Source of the DNA: an uncultured Eggerthellaceae bacterium
Lineage (GTDB): Bacteria > Actinomycetota > Coriobacteriia > Coriobacteriales > Eggerthellaceae
Assembly (NCBI GenBank): GCA_937892845.1
Contig: CALBGP010000029.1
Coordinates: 1-64,000 of the forward strand
Reading direction: 5' to 3'
DNA length: 64,000 nucleotides
The notes beneath the pieces are model-generated. The model did not search any database and was not told the origin of the DNA. It saw only the letters and a program-made list of their open reading frames with translations. The translations under genes were made by a program, and so were the position numbers. Shown here piece after piece: positions 26,554-35,995 of this stretch. The first letter of the stretch is position 1. Each line of letters begins with the position of its first letter.

Positions 26554-27606
26554 TCACACGAATAGCAGGAACAACTCGGTCATCAAAAAACCGATCAGTC
26601 CGCAACCCGGGAACGTAAGCACCCAGGTCTTCACCATATCTATTGCGATGCCCCATTTCACAGCGCTTTTGCGTTTAGCCGCACCCACACCCATGATGGC
26701 GGTGGTGTTGCAATGCGTGGTGGAAACGGGCATGCCTGTGAACGTGGCGAGGACCAAGCAGATGCACGAAGCCAAACTAGCAGAAAAGCCTTGGTAATTC
26801 TCGAGATGCACCATATTGCTACCAACATTTTTGATTATGCGCTCGCCTCCCACCGCTGTACCCAGGCCGATGTTCACAGCACAGAACACCATGAGCCACA
26901 CGGGAAGCACCATATCGACAGGTTGGCCGGCGCCGGTGGCAAGGGCGATTCCCAGCAGGAAGATGCTCATGAACTTCTGCCCGTCCTGCGCGCCGTGCAT
27001 GAACGCAACGCCTGCTCCCGATGCAATCTGCGCCCAGCGGAACACCCTGTTCATGGACCTGCGGTCGACATTGCGAAAGACCCTGGCCACAACGCGGGCG
27101 AACAACCATCCCAGACCGAATCCCAAAAGGGTGGAGAGCACAATGCCGTAGACGACCTTAATCCATTCGTTCCAATTGATGGCATCGAAGCTTCCGAATG
27201 CAGCGATGGCGGCACCCGTCAGACCTGCGATGAGAGAATGGCTCTGGGATGTGGGGATACCGAACCACCACGCAGCTCCGCCCCACAAGATGATGGCCAC
27301 CATGGCCGCCGCCAGCGCCACGAGGGCTATCTGGTTATCGCCGCCGAAATCCACCATGTTGAAGATGGTATGCGCTACGGCGCTGGTGAACAAAGAGACT
27401 ATGAGCAGACCGAGGAAGTTGCACGCCGCCGCCATGAGGATGGCATGTTTGGGCTTCATCGACCGGGTGGACACCACCGTGGCAATGGCATTGGGGGCGT
27501 CGGTGGCTCCGTTCACCACGATGACGCCGATATTGAGGATCGTGACCGCCAGCAATACGGGGTCCGACATCAGTCCCGCTAGAAATGTTCCAAACTCGAC
27601 GGTCAC
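26554..27606 (-). CDS. Low-affinity inorganic phosphate transporter (PiT family)
   Basis: A 350-residue polytopic carrier. The family signature near the N terminus reads VNGATDAPNAIATVVSTRSM, with T in place of the usual N of GANDA, and the C-terminal copy includes TGMPVSTTHCNTTAIMGVG. Pit carriers move metal-phosphate complexes with protons. The start at 27606 gives a periplasmic-in helix directly. It is followed by a DUF47 gene, which forms a functional pair with PiT in many bacteria. Phosphate uptake here may feed the polyphosphate genes elsewhere in the window. Confidence 0.9.
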   Translation of the reverse strand: MTVEFGTFLAGLMSDPVLLAVTILNIGVIVVNGATDAPNAIATVVSTRSMKPKHAILMAAACNFLGLLIVSLFTSAVAHTIFNMVDFGGDNQIALVALAAAMVAIILWGGAAWWFGIPTSQSHSLIAGLTGAAIAAFGSFDAINWNEWIKVVYGIVLSTLLGFGLGWLFARVVARVFRNVDRRSMNRVFRWAQIASGAGVAFMHGAQDGQKFMSIFLLGIALATGAGQPVDMVLPVWLMVFCAVNIGLGTAVGGERIIKNVGSNMVHLENYQGFSASLASCICLVLATFTGMPVSTTHCNTTAIMGVGAAKRKSAVKWGIAIDMVKTWVLTFPGCGLIGFLMTELFLLFV

Positions 27607-27656
27607 CTGTTCCTCCGATCAAACTCCCGCACCGCATGCGGGATGCGCTGCATGGA

Positions 27657-28337
27657 TTAGAAAGCCTCGATGACGCGTCGGCGTTCCCTGCCGATGGTGG
27701 TCAAAGACTCATGGCCGGGGTAAACGATGGTTCCGTCAGGCAGCGGAGCCAGCTTCGTGCGAAGGCTTGCGCGCATCTCGCGTGCGCTTCCGCCTTCGAA
27801 GTCAACACGCCCCGTAGCGCCGCAGAACAGGGTGTCTCCGCTGAACAGCAGACCGGGCTTTCCGTCCCGGGCGGGAAGGTACAGGCAGATGCCGCCCTTG
27901 GTATGGCCCGGCGTGTGGATGATCTTGAAGGTCAGAGAGCCTAGCTTCACCTCATCGCCATCCTGCACCTTGCGATCGACCGCGACGGGCGCAACGGCAT
28001 CCCAATCACCGAAGTAGCCACCCTGGCCCTGCTCGATGATCTTGGAATCGAGTTTGTGGGCGATCACCTTCGCGCCGGTAAGCTTGACAAGCTCGGGCAA
28101 GGCAACAAGGTGGTCGTTGTGGTCATGGGTGCAAACGATGTATTCAAGCTTGCGCCACCCAAGAGCGCGCACGATGGCCTGAGCGTCGCCCGCAGGATCG
28201 ACTACCAACGCGGGAGCCCCTTCGGCATTTCCGTCTGAAACCACGAAACAGTTGTTATCCATCATTCCGATGGTGAGAACCGTCACAGGGATGCATCCAT
28301 GGGTGTCGGTGACCATGCGCTTGCAATCAGCTTTCAT
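27657..28337 (-). CDS. MBL-fold metallo-hydrolase (glyoxalase II-like)
   Basis: A 226-residue hydrolase with the metallo-beta-lactamase metal motif HDHNDH (in YIVCTHDHNDHLVAL) and the downstream HTPGHTKGGICLYL and YPGHE metal ligands. The layout matches hydroxyacylglutathione hydrolase-like enzymes, but the substrate is unknown and the glutathione-binding end is absent. GGGAGG precedes the start. It lies directly downstream of the (p)ppGpp enzyme gene and is probably cotranscribed. Confidence 0.85.
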   Translation of the reverse strand: MKADCKRMVTDTHGCIPVTVLTIGMMDNNCFVVSDGNAEGAPALVVDPAGDAQAIVRALGWRKLEYIVCTHDHNDHLVALPELVKLTGAKVIAHKLDSKIIEQGQGGYFGDWDAVAPVAVDRKVQDGDEVKLGSLTFKIIHTPGHTKGGICLYLPARDGKPGLLFSGDTLFCGATGRVDFEGGSAREMRASLRTKLAPLPDGTIVYPGHESLTTIGRERRRVIEAF

Positions 28338-28394
28338 ATATCCTCCCTCATCGGCGCACAGGCGCCGTCTCGTTTAGCAGATGCCCAACGCCGG

Positions 28395-30761
28395 CTACCG
28401 GCGCTTGTGGGCGGAATCTCCCGGGAGCATGCGACGGGCGTCGAAAACGCCGTTGATATTGCGCAGCTCGGTGAGAATCCTCTCGACATTGGAAACCTGC
28501 GACACCTGGAACAGGTAACGCATCTCCACGATGCCGTCCGCATGGCTGACGGTGTTTGAAGACAGCACGTTCACGCCGGTATCGGACAGCGTGTTGATGA
28601 TATCACGGAGCAGATTCATGCGGTCCAACGCCTCTATGAATACATCCACTTGGTACGAAGTGTCTTTGGACGGCGCTTCCTCCCATGACACATCGATGAG
28701 ACGACCCTGCTCGCGCATGAGATCCTTGGCGTTCGGGCAATCACTGCGATGCACCGAAACACCGCGGCCCCGTGTGACGAACCCGATGATCTCATCTCCG
28801 GGAACGGGGCTGCAGCACCGGGACAGCCTCACGGGCGCGTTATCCAAGCCCCGCACCACCACACCGTTGGATGCATAGGCCTTACGAGCAGCGGGCTTGC
28901 GCACCGTCGTCATCATGGGCGGCATCTTCCCGTTGGCCATGGCAGCCGCCACGGTGATCGCGGAATCGTCGGGCTTTTCGTCAGACAAAAGCTTGACCAG
29001 GCGATTCGTGACGTGGAGAACGGTTTCTTTGCCCGCACCGACCGCAACCATCATGTCCTCGACGTCGCGATAGCCCATCTGGGCTGCCAGGGTTTTCTGA
29101 GCGCGCAGAGATGTGGTCGATCCCAAGCCCAAGCCGTGCTTTTTCAGCTCACGGGCCACCTTCTCGCGGCCGAGCAGCAGATCGTCGCTGCGGCTGACCT
29201 TGGAGAAGTAATTGCGCAATTTGCTTCGGGCGCCGGGCGTTTTGACTATCTTGAGCCAGTCGCGCGACGGCGTGGCGCTTTTCTGCGTCAGAATCTCAAC
29301 GCGGTCGCCCATCTGCAGCTCGTACGACAACGGAACGATGGCGCCGTTGACCTTGGCGCCGACGCAGTGGTTGCCGACCTCCGTGTGGACGGAGTAGGCG
29401 AAATCGACCGGGGTGGATCCCGCACGCAGGCTCATGACTTCGCCCGCCGGCGTGAAGACGAAAACATCGGTGGGGGCAAGATCGACCTTGAGCTCGCTGA
29501 GGAACTCGCGCGAATCCTGGGTTTCCTCCTGCCAGTCGACCAGCTGGCGAAGCCAGGCGATCTGACGGTCGAAGGCATCGTCGGCGCGCCCTTTCTCCTT
29601 GTAGCGCCAGTGCGCCGCAACGCCGTATTCGCTCATGCGGTGCATCTCTTCGGTCCTGATCTGGACCTCGAGCGGTCGGCCCGACGGACCGATGACCGTG
29701 GTGTGCAGGCTCTGATACATATTGGACTTCGGCATGGCTATGTAGTCCTTGAAGCGCCCCGGCATGGGATGCCAGAGATTGTGGACGGCACCAAGCACCG
29801 AATAGCAATCCTTCACGCTTTCGACGATCACGCGCACTGCAATCAGATCGTAAATCTCAGAGAACCCTTTGCCTCGCTTCGTCATCTTCTGGTAGATGGA
29901 GTACAGATGCTTCGGACGGCCGGCGATGTGGGCCTTGACGCCCACTTTCCCCAGCTCATCATCGAGCGTGGCGATGGCATCGTTGAGATAACGCTCCCGC
30001 TCCATGCGCGTTTCGGCGACCATGCGCGATATCTGCTTGAATTTGTTCGGTTCAAGATAGTAGAACGACAAATCCTCAAGCTCCCACTTGATGGAGCCGA
30101 TACCCAAACGGTGCGCGATGGGCGCATAGATCTCCAGGGTCTCACGCGCCTTGAAGATGCGGCGATCCTCCTTGAGGGCCGCAAGCGTGCGCATGTTATG
30201 CAGCCTGTCGGCTAGCTTGATGACGATGACGCGGATGTCTTTGCTCATGGCCACGAACATCTTGCGGATGGTCGCCGCCTGCTCATCGGTAAGCGACTCG
30301 ACTTCGATCTGGGTGATCTTCGTCACGCCCTGGACCAGCTGCGCGATCTGCGGATTGAACTCAGCCGCTATCTGCTCTTCGGTCGTATCGGTATCCTCGA
30401 CCGTGTCATGCAGCAGCGCCGCGCACAGCGTATCGGCATCCATCTTGAGGTCGGCGAGGATGAGTGCAACTTCGATGGGATGGGCTATGAACGGCTCGCC
30501 GGATTTGCGCGTTGCGCCGGCATGGGCCTGCGCTGCGAAACGGTATGCCTTATCCACCGTCTCGATATCGGTTTCCGAAAGATACTTCGATGCAACAGAA
30601 ACAAGCTTGTCGAAGCGCATCTCCGGAGTCATTCCGTCAGCGACGTTTGCCGAAGGGGCGATACCGCCCTCGAACGAGTCCCTGGACAGGGCGCCAACAG
30701 CATCGGCGAGCTCGGCATCGACGGGCAATGCGGATGTCGATGCAACAGGACTATCGGTCAT
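28395..30761 (-). CDS. Bifunctional (p)ppGpp synthetase/hydrolase (Rsh)
   Basis: A 788-residue long RelA/SpoT homolog. The N-terminal HD hydrolase domain has HP at 94, HD at 118-119 and ED at 122-123, all intact. The synthetase domain follows (YQSLHTTVIGPSGRPLEVQIRT). TGS (DVFVFTPAGEVMSLRAGSTPVDFAY), a cysteine-containing ZFD (RCCSPVPGDEIIGF) and a C-terminal ACT domain complete it. So it should both make and degrade the stringent alarmone. The start at 30761 follows GAGGAGG. It overlaps the end of the RecJ-helicase gene by 11 bases, so translation is coupled. Confidence 0.95.
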   Translation of the reverse strand: MTDSPVASTSALPVDAELADAVGALSRDSFEGGIAPSANVADGMTPEMRFDKLVSVASKYLSETDIETVDKAYRFAAQAHAGATRKSGEPFIAHPIEVALILADLKMDADTLCAALLHDTVEDTDTTEEQIAAEFNPQIAQLVQGVTKITQIEVESLTDEQAATIRKMFVAMSKDIRVIVIKLADRLHNMRTLAALKEDRRIFKARETLEIYAPIAHRLGIGSIKWELEDLSFYYLEPNKFKQISRMVAETRMERERYLNDAIATLDDELGKVGVKAHIAGRPKHLYSIYQKMTKRGKGFSEIYDLIAVRVIVESVKDCYSVLGAVHNLWHPMPGRFKDYIAMPKSNMYQSLHTTVIGPSGRPLEVQIRTEEMHRMSEYGVAAHWRYKEKGRADDAFDRQIAWLRQLVDWQEETQDSREFLSELKVDLAPTDVFVFTPAGEVMSLRAGSTPVDFAYSVHTEVGNHCVGAKVNGAIVPLSYELQMGDRVEILTQKSATPSRDWLKIVKTPGARSKLRNYFSKVSRSDDLLLGREKVARELKKHGLGLGSTTSLRAQKTLAAQMGYRDVEDMMVAVGAGKETVLHVTNRLVKLLSDEKPDDSAITVAAAMANGKMPPMMTTVRKPAARKAYASNGVVVRGLDNAPVRLSRCCSPVPGDEIIGFVTRGRGVSVHRSDCPNAKDLMREQGRLIDVSWEEAPSKDTSYQVDVFIEALDRMNLLRDIINTLSDTGVNVLSSNTVSHADGIVEMRYLFQVSQVSNVERILTELRNINGVFDARRMLPGDSAHKRR

Positions 30762-33700
30762 GTCCGCCTCCTCTCTCGAAACCGGACGGACGGGCAAGTC
30801 CCCCGGCTGCAGCATCTTCGGGCAGAATCGGGCGGATGAGACATTCGCGCAGATCATCTGCAGCAGTGGACATCACCCAATCCCGGAAGCGCATGAACGT
30901 ATCGACTTCGCCCAAACCTTCACGATAGCGAACGCTGTCGGTCAATTCAACCTTGCCCGAGACTTCGCACACGTGAACGCTGCGGCCATCGGCTGCAATC
31001 CGCGTCTGCACGAGCCCCAGCTCGCGAAAGACCGCCATGCCGCTTTCGCACATGCGCGCATCAACCTTGAAGCCGGGAATGCGGCGCGAGCAGCGTTCGG
31101 CCAGATCATCATCGGATATGCTGAAGTCATCCCGCTCAGCTTGGCGCTGCATGCCGCGCAGTTCGCGGTAGATCTGGGCCATGGTGTCATGGGAAGGGGC
31201 GAAGCCGCGCAAAAGACCCTCGTTGACGGATGCATCCTGCCGGCCGAAGAGCAGATGGATCCATGCAGGCTCTCCATCACGGCCCGCACGTCCGCTGATC
31301 TGGTTGAATTCAACCTCCGAGAAGGGCATGTGGTAGAGCACGACATGCCTGATGCCCGGGATGTTGACGCCTTCGCCGAACGCCGAAGTGCACACCAGCA
31401 CCTGCAACACACCCTGCCTGAACAGCTGCTCGATGCGGACGCGCTCATCGCGCGTGAGGGCGGCGTTGTAGAAACCTATCTGCATGGCCATCTGCGGAAC
31501 CATCGAACGCAAACGCCGTGTCAGGTCCATGGACCCCAAACGCGAGTTGACGTAGATGAGCGTTTTTTCGCCCGTCGCCACAATTGAGGCCAGATAGCTG
31601 TCCTTGTCACGCAGGCCGCGACGGTCGTCGATGCGAAGATTCGGCCTCGATGAGGGATCGAAGACGAATTCATCGATGCCCAGTCCGGCGCGAATCCCCT
31701 CAAGCACCCGGTCCGGAGCCGTTGCCGTGCATGCGAGCACCGTCGGGTAGCCCATACGTGAGGCGATTTCCCCGATCATGGAGTAGGCGCTGCGCTTGCC
31801 CGCCCCCATCTCAGCCATATGATGGGCCTCGTCGACCACAACGAACCCGATCCGCTGGGATTGCGTGAAATCTTCCGGGTGAAACGCCAAGTACTCAGGC
31901 GTGGTCAGCACGACATCCACCGAACCTTGCGCCAAACCGTCCCGGACGGCCTGACGCTGCAGCGGGGTGCTCTGCCCCGTGACCGAGCGCACTTGAAGGC
32001 CGAAATGCTCGAACGCCTGCATGATATGGAACTGCTGGTCTGAGATGAGCGCCCTGAGCGGATAGACGAACAGGCTCGCCTTGCCCTCCATCAGCGCCGT
32101 CTTGGCCGCATGAATCTGGAAGATGAGCGATTTGCCGCGTCCGGTGCCCATGACCGCAAGCACATTGCGCCCGCGCGCCAGCTCATCGAGCGCGCGGCGC
32201 TGCGAACCATGGAGCGACCCCGAGCCTATCAACGCTTCGACAAGCGCCGCCTCAAGGGTCTCAGGACCTGCTTGCGCACGCTTGCGCCATGCCTCGCGAC
32301 GCAACGTGGTGTCGTCGTGGACATGAGCGCAGCACGCGCCGCAGCAAGGCGATTCATTGTCGCAGAGGCCGTTGACGAAAGCCACGTCGGTCTGCGGCAA
32401 GCAGGCTTGCATGGCAGGGCATGTGGCGGCAGGCTCGATGGCCTGCAACATGCACTTGACGTTGCGGCGTCCGCGCCATTCATCTATCTGCACTTCGAAC
32501 GCAGCATCCACCACGCTGCCGCAGCGCAGAAGCTCAGGCAAGGTTTCGCAATGGAACATGATGCCGTCCACGGTTGCCACGCCATCAGTCAGCGAGCACG
32601 AGAGATGGTTCTTGTCCGCACCCACCGCGCGGCAGTTGGTCAAACGCACGTTGCGGGCAAGATAGCGGGGCAAAGGATTCTCCTGGCCGAAGGGAGCCAG
32701 GGCATCAAGGGCCGCCACCGAATCCAGCGTCAGTTCCCCCAGGTTGACGCAGGCATCGATTTCAAGCAGCGGATGGAAGCTGTCTTCGTCCAGCTCATCC
32801 ATATAGGCGCACAAACGCTGCGTGAACTCTTCGAGCTTCGAAACGGGCAGGGTCACACCCACCGCCGCTTCGTGTCCGCCGAATCGCGTGAGAATATCCG
32901 AGCATGACTCCACGGCCTTGAACAGGTTCACCTGACCCACGCTGCGCCCGCTGCCGCGGGCCTCATCTCCATCGATGGTAAACAGCAATGCAGGAACGCC
33001 ATAGGTGTTGACCAGGCGGGATGCCACGATACCCTTCACACCTTCATGCCACCCTTCGCCCCACACCACCAAGGCGCGCTGGCCATGATAGACTTCGGCA
33101 GCCTGCTCTTTGGCCACTGCAGCCAGTTCGGATTCGATGCGACGGCGCTCATCGTTGACGGTCTCAAGACGGGATGCCAGCTTGGACGCCTCATCGAAGC
33201 TATCCGCCATGAGCAGATCGAGTGCAAGGTCCGCATTGCCCATGCGGCCGGCGGCGTTCAAACGAGGGATGAGCGAGAAGGACAGGTTGGTGGAGGTGAC
33301 GGCCTTATCAGCTTGCTTGCATACGCCGATGAGGGCGGCAATGCACGGCCGAGGGTTCGCGTTCATGCGCGCGACCCCGTCCGCCACAAGTGCGCGGTTC
33401 TCACCCGTCAGCGGCATGAGGTCTGCCACGGTGCCAAGCGTTGCGAAGTCGGTGTACTCGCGCCATAGGTTGGGCTGACCGAAGCGCGCTCCCAAGGCCT
33501 GGACCATTTTGAGGGCAACGCCAACGCCGGCAAGAATGGCGCTGGGGCAATCTGGGTCGAGCTTGGGGTCTGCAACGGGGATGCCCTCCGGCAGGGCTTC
33601 ACCCGGTTCATGATGATCGGTTACGACAAGGTCCATGCCCGCAGCATGAACCAGCGGAACTTCGCCCTTGCAGGAGATGCCGCAGTCAACCGTGATCACA

Positions 33701-34113
33701 AGCTGGGGATTGCGCTGCGCGGCACGCTCGATGGCGGCGGCCGAAAGTCCATAGCCCTCCTCAAAGCGCTTGGGGATGAACGCATCGACCTCTGCGCCCA
33801 GAGCACGCAACCCGCGCGTGAGGACCGTAGTGGCCGAGATGCCATCAAGGTCGAAGTCCCCGAACACTAAAATGCGCTCGTGCGCGCGGATGGCGCGCTC
33901 TATCCTGTTCGCCGCCTCATCGAGGCCGGGGATGCAGTAAGGATTGTTCCAGTCCCTTTCCAGGTCGGGAGAAAGGAACATGCGGGCTTGCTCGAGCGTG
34001 CTGATGCCGTGCGCAACCATGGTCTGCGCAATGAAATGCGGGAGGCCGAATTCCGACTGAATCGATGCAACTCGAGCACCATCGGCCGACTTGATCTGGA
34101 ATTGAGTCGCCAT
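30751..34113 (-). CDS. RecJ single-strand exonuclease fused to an SF2 (RecQ-like) helicase
   Basis: A 1120-residue two-part enzyme (residues from the start at 34113). The RecJ part has VFGDFDLDG at 83-91, VITVDCGIS at 139-147, TDHH at 165-168, LNAAGRMGN near 285 and the DHHA1 loop RFGGHEAAVG near 410, then an OB-like region. Residues 565-597 form a cysteine-rich linker with eight cysteines. A complete SF2 helicase follows: Walker A MGTGRGKS (675-682), DEAH (761-764), ACTATA (794-799), TSAFGEGVNIPG and QISGRAGRDG. A winged-helix-like end lies beyond. RecJ digests 5' single strands behind a RecQ-type helicase; here both are in one chain. The start at 34113 has no clear ribosome-binding site; 34221 is the alternative. 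Confidence 0.88.
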   Translation of the reverse strand: MATQFQIKSADGARVASIQSEFGLPHFIAQTMVAHGISTLEQARMFLSPDLERDWNNPYCIPGLDEAANRIERAIRAHERILVFGDFDLDGISATTVLTRGLRALGAEVDAFIPKRFEEGYGLSAAAIERAAQRNPQLVITVDCGISCKGEVPLVHAAGMDLVVTDHHEPGEALPEGIPVADPKLDPDCPSAILAGVGVALKMVQALGARFGQPNLWREYTDFATLGTVADLMPLTGENRALVADGVARMNANPRPCIAALIGVCKQADKAVTSTNLSFSLIPRLNAAGRMGNADLALDLLMADSFDEASKLASRLETVNDERRRIESELAAVAKEQAAEVYHGQRALVVWGEGWHEGVKGIVASRLVNTYGVPALLFTIDGDEARGSGRSVGQVNLFKAVESCSDILTRFGGHEAAVGVTLPVSKLEEFTQRLCAYMDELDEDSFHPLLEIDACVNLGELTLDSVAALDALAPFGQENPLPRYLARNVRLTNCRAVGADKNHLSCSLTDGVATVDGIMFHCETLPELLRCGSVVDAAFEVQIDEWRGRRNVKCMLQAIEPAATCPAMQACLPQTDVAFVNGLCDNESPCCGACCAHVHDDTTLRREAWRKRAQAGPETLEAALVEALIGSGSLHGSQRRALDELARGRNVLAVMGTGRGKSLIFQIHAAKTALMEGKASLFVYPLRALISDQQFHIMQAFEHFGLQVRSVTGQSTPLQRQAVRDGLAQGSVDVVLTTPEYLAFHPEDFTQSQRIGFVVVDEAHHMAEMGAGKRSAYSMIGEIASRMGYPTVLACTATAPDRVLEGIRAGLGIDEFVFDPSSRPNLRIDDRRGLRDKDSYLASIVATGEKTLIYVNSRLGSMDLTRRLRSMVPQMAMQIGFYNAALTRDERVRIEQLFRQGVLQVLVCTSAFGEGVNIPGIRHVVLYHMPFSEVEFNQISGRAGRDGEPAWIHLLFGRQDASVNEGLLRGFAPSHDTMAQIYRELRGMQRQAERDDFSISDDDLAERCSRRIPGFKVDARMCESGMAVFRELGLVQTRIAADGRSVHVCEVSGKVELTDSVRYREGLGEVDTFMRFRDWVMSTAADDLRECLIRPILPEDAAAGGLARPSGFERGGGHDR

Positions 34114-34197
34114 AGCGGTACGTGCCAATCTATTCGTTTTCTTCTTTCCGCTCCATTGTCGCACAAACAGCTGGATTGCGGACGAAAAACGTGTGGC

Positions 34198-34220
34198 TGG
34201 CCGGCGCGCTTCACCGGCCA
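34198..34220 (-). terminator. Probable terminator of pth
   Basis: Seven-base arms TGGCCGG/CCGGCCA lie just past the pth stop. The minus strand reaches a GTTTTTCG U-run about eight bases later, so it may be a weak terminator between pth and recJ. Confidence 0.45.
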
Positions 34221-34239
34221 TACCGTCAGGCGAACTCCG

Positions 34240-34797
34240 TCAGTTGAAGCGCTGCTGGGTTTTCTCCAGTCCGTTTTCAAGATAGAAGAGCACAGCCCGA
34301 GCGCCAAGGTCGCACGCGGTATCGAAGTCTTCGGCCGCCTCCTTTTTCGGAGCGCCCAAAACCCAGTCGACCACGGGCATGCGTCCCGGAGGGCGCCCGA
34401 TGCCGATTCGCACCCGCAGCCAATCGCGCGTCTGCAGCTTGTCGGCTATGGATTTAAGGCCGTTGTGACCGGCCAGACCGCCGCCGAATTTCACACGGAT
34501 GGTGCCAGGATCTATATCGAGTTCGTCATGGATGACCAGGACGTCAGCAGGAGTCAACCCGTAAGACTGGCACAGCTGCTTGACCGGACCCCCTGAGGTG
34601 TTCATATAGCTTTGCGGCATGGCAAGCAGCAGCTCTTCACCGTGATGGCGCACTTTCGCCGTCAACGCGCCGCATTCGTTTTTCCAGTAGCGGGCACCCA
34701 GCTCTTCGGCCAGCTTCGCGATGGTATCGAATCCGGCGTTGTGGCGCGTGTGCGCGTATTCATCGCCGGGATTGCCCAACCCCACTATCAGATGCAT
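34240..34797 (-). CDS. pth: Peptidyl-tRNA hydrolase
   Basis: A 185-residue enzyme that recycles prematurely released peptidyl-tRNAs. The N-terminal MHLIVGLGNPGDEYAHTRHNAGF contains the catalytic His and substrate Asn; PQSYMNTSGG and VIHDELDIDPG supply the other conserved Asn and Asp. GGAG lies six bases upstream of the ATG at 34797; the seven-codon longer form would remove that spacing. It is the gene directly upstream of the RecJ fusion. Confidence 0.95.
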   Translation of the reverse strand: MHLIVGLGNPGDEYAHTRHNAGFDTIAKLAEELGARYWKNECGALTAKVRHHGEELLLAMPQSYMNTSGGPVKQLCQSYGLTPADVLVIHDELDIDPGTIRVKFGGGLAGHNGLKSIADKLQTRDWLRVRIGIGRPPGRMPVVDWVLGAPKKEAAEDFDTACDLGARAVLFYLENGLEKTQQRFN

Positions 34798-34820
34798 GGA
34801 TCTCCAACCCTTCGTCAATC

Positions 34821-34846
34821 AAAAGGCGGGGCCGCAAAGCCCCGCC
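34821..34846 (-). terminator. Intrinsic terminator of the aldolase gene
   Basis: Eight-base perfect arms GGCGGGGC/GCCCCGCC around six bases are followed on the minus strand by TTTTGATTG. It separates the aldolase gene from pth. Confidence 0.85.
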
Positions 34847-34890
34847 CTGAGTCTCAATTCCCGAATGCGCCCCTGGCGCAGGGATGCGCC

Positions 34891-35829
34891 TTACAGCGCG
34901 AAGTCCTCTTTGCCTTCGAAGATGGCCAGAGCACGGTCGACATCGTAGTCCGCCAGCGTGATGGCGCTGATGGCCTTGGTCAGGCGCACAGCCTCATCGA
35001 GGGAGCGCTGATGGATGTTGCGGCCGGTGGCGTTGCCGCATGCGCCGCCCACATGGATCTGGTCATGGAGCTGCGTGAGGAAGGTCTTGGCATCCACGGT
35101 GGAGCCGCCTGCGCACACAAGACCGGTGCGGCCAGCCGCGGTGGAAGCGACCTTGAGGTTCTCAGCGGAGGTTGCACCCTCGGAAGCCGCAGGAGGATTG
35201 ACCTTGACGAAGTCAGCGCCCAGGCACAGAGCGACGCCGGCAGCGCCTGCGATCAGCGCAGGATCCTTCTCAGCAGTGACGGCCTTGCCGCGGGGGTAGA
35301 TCCACAGGACCACGAGCAGGCCCTGGGAATGGGCGGCAGCGATCAGTTCGCCGGCTTCTGCAAGCATGGTGCTCTCATACTCGCTGCCCAGGTAGATGGT
35401 GTAGCCCAGACCGACGATGTTCACGCCGGCATCGCGCATGGCAAGCACGGCATCCAGGCAGTGCAGCTGCGGGCTGTAGGGATCATCCTGGCTGGTCTTG
35501 ACCAGGTTGGTCTTGGAGTTCATCTTGACCAGGTAGTTGATTTCGGGATAGTCGGCCGCATACTGGGCGATCAGACCGCGCTGGCCTGCCACGACGCCGC
35601 ACACGCCCTGGGAGCCGATCTGGAAGAGATGCTCAGGGTCAAGGTCGGCCGCATCGATGCCCTCACCGTAGAAGTCGGCGTTGAGATGCTCGATCTTCTG
35701 GTCGCATGCGAACAGCATCAGACGACCCGTGCCGCGCGTTGCAGCCATGTAGTTGTCGATGTACGTCTCACGGGCGTCCGGCATGACGTCAGCCGGCACC
35801 TTCACCTGATCACGGGTGATCTTGGGCAT
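34891..35829 (-). CDS. Class I aldolase of the DhnA/FbaB (DeoC/LacD) family
   Basis: A 312-residue TIM-barrel enzyme related to archaeal-type fructose-bisphosphate aldolase. Recognisable blocks are LMLFACDQKIEHLN near the N terminus, LLVVLWIYPRGK, and FVKVNPP, whose lysine would form the Schiff base, then VCAGGSTVDAKTFL for phosphate binding. A role as fructose-bisphosphate aldolase is likely, which in a largely asaccharolytic anaerobe would serve gluconeogenesis; related family members use other aldehydes. AGTAGGAGG precedes the ATG. A minus-strand TATGAT near 35923 may be its -10 box. Confidence 0.8.
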   Translation of the reverse strand: MPKITRDQVKVPADVMPDARETYIDNYMAATRGTGRLMLFACDQKIEHLNADFYGEGIDAADLDPEHLFQIGSQGVCGVVAGQRGLIAQYAADYPEINYLVKMNSKTNLVKTSQDDPYSPQLHCLDAVLAMRDAGVNIVGLGYTIYLGSEYESTMLAEAGELIAAAHSQGLLVVLWIYPRGKAVTAEKDPALIAGAAGVALCLGADFVKVNPPAASEGATSAENLKVASTAAGRTGLVCAGGSTVDAKTFLTQLHDQIHVGGACGNATGRNIHQRSLDEAVRLTKAISAITLADYDVDRALAIFEGKEDFAL

Positions 35830-35995
35830 GTTGTCCTCCTACTTGTGCATTTTCATGATCAGCGCCGCCGAACTGCGGGCAGCCGACTAAAAGCGCTGTT
35901 TTCCACTAGGGCCAAGTGTAAATCATACCAATCCGCACGCAGGATTCCACTCTCCGTTTTCACGGAAACGGCATTGCAGATGCCGCGCAAGCGCC

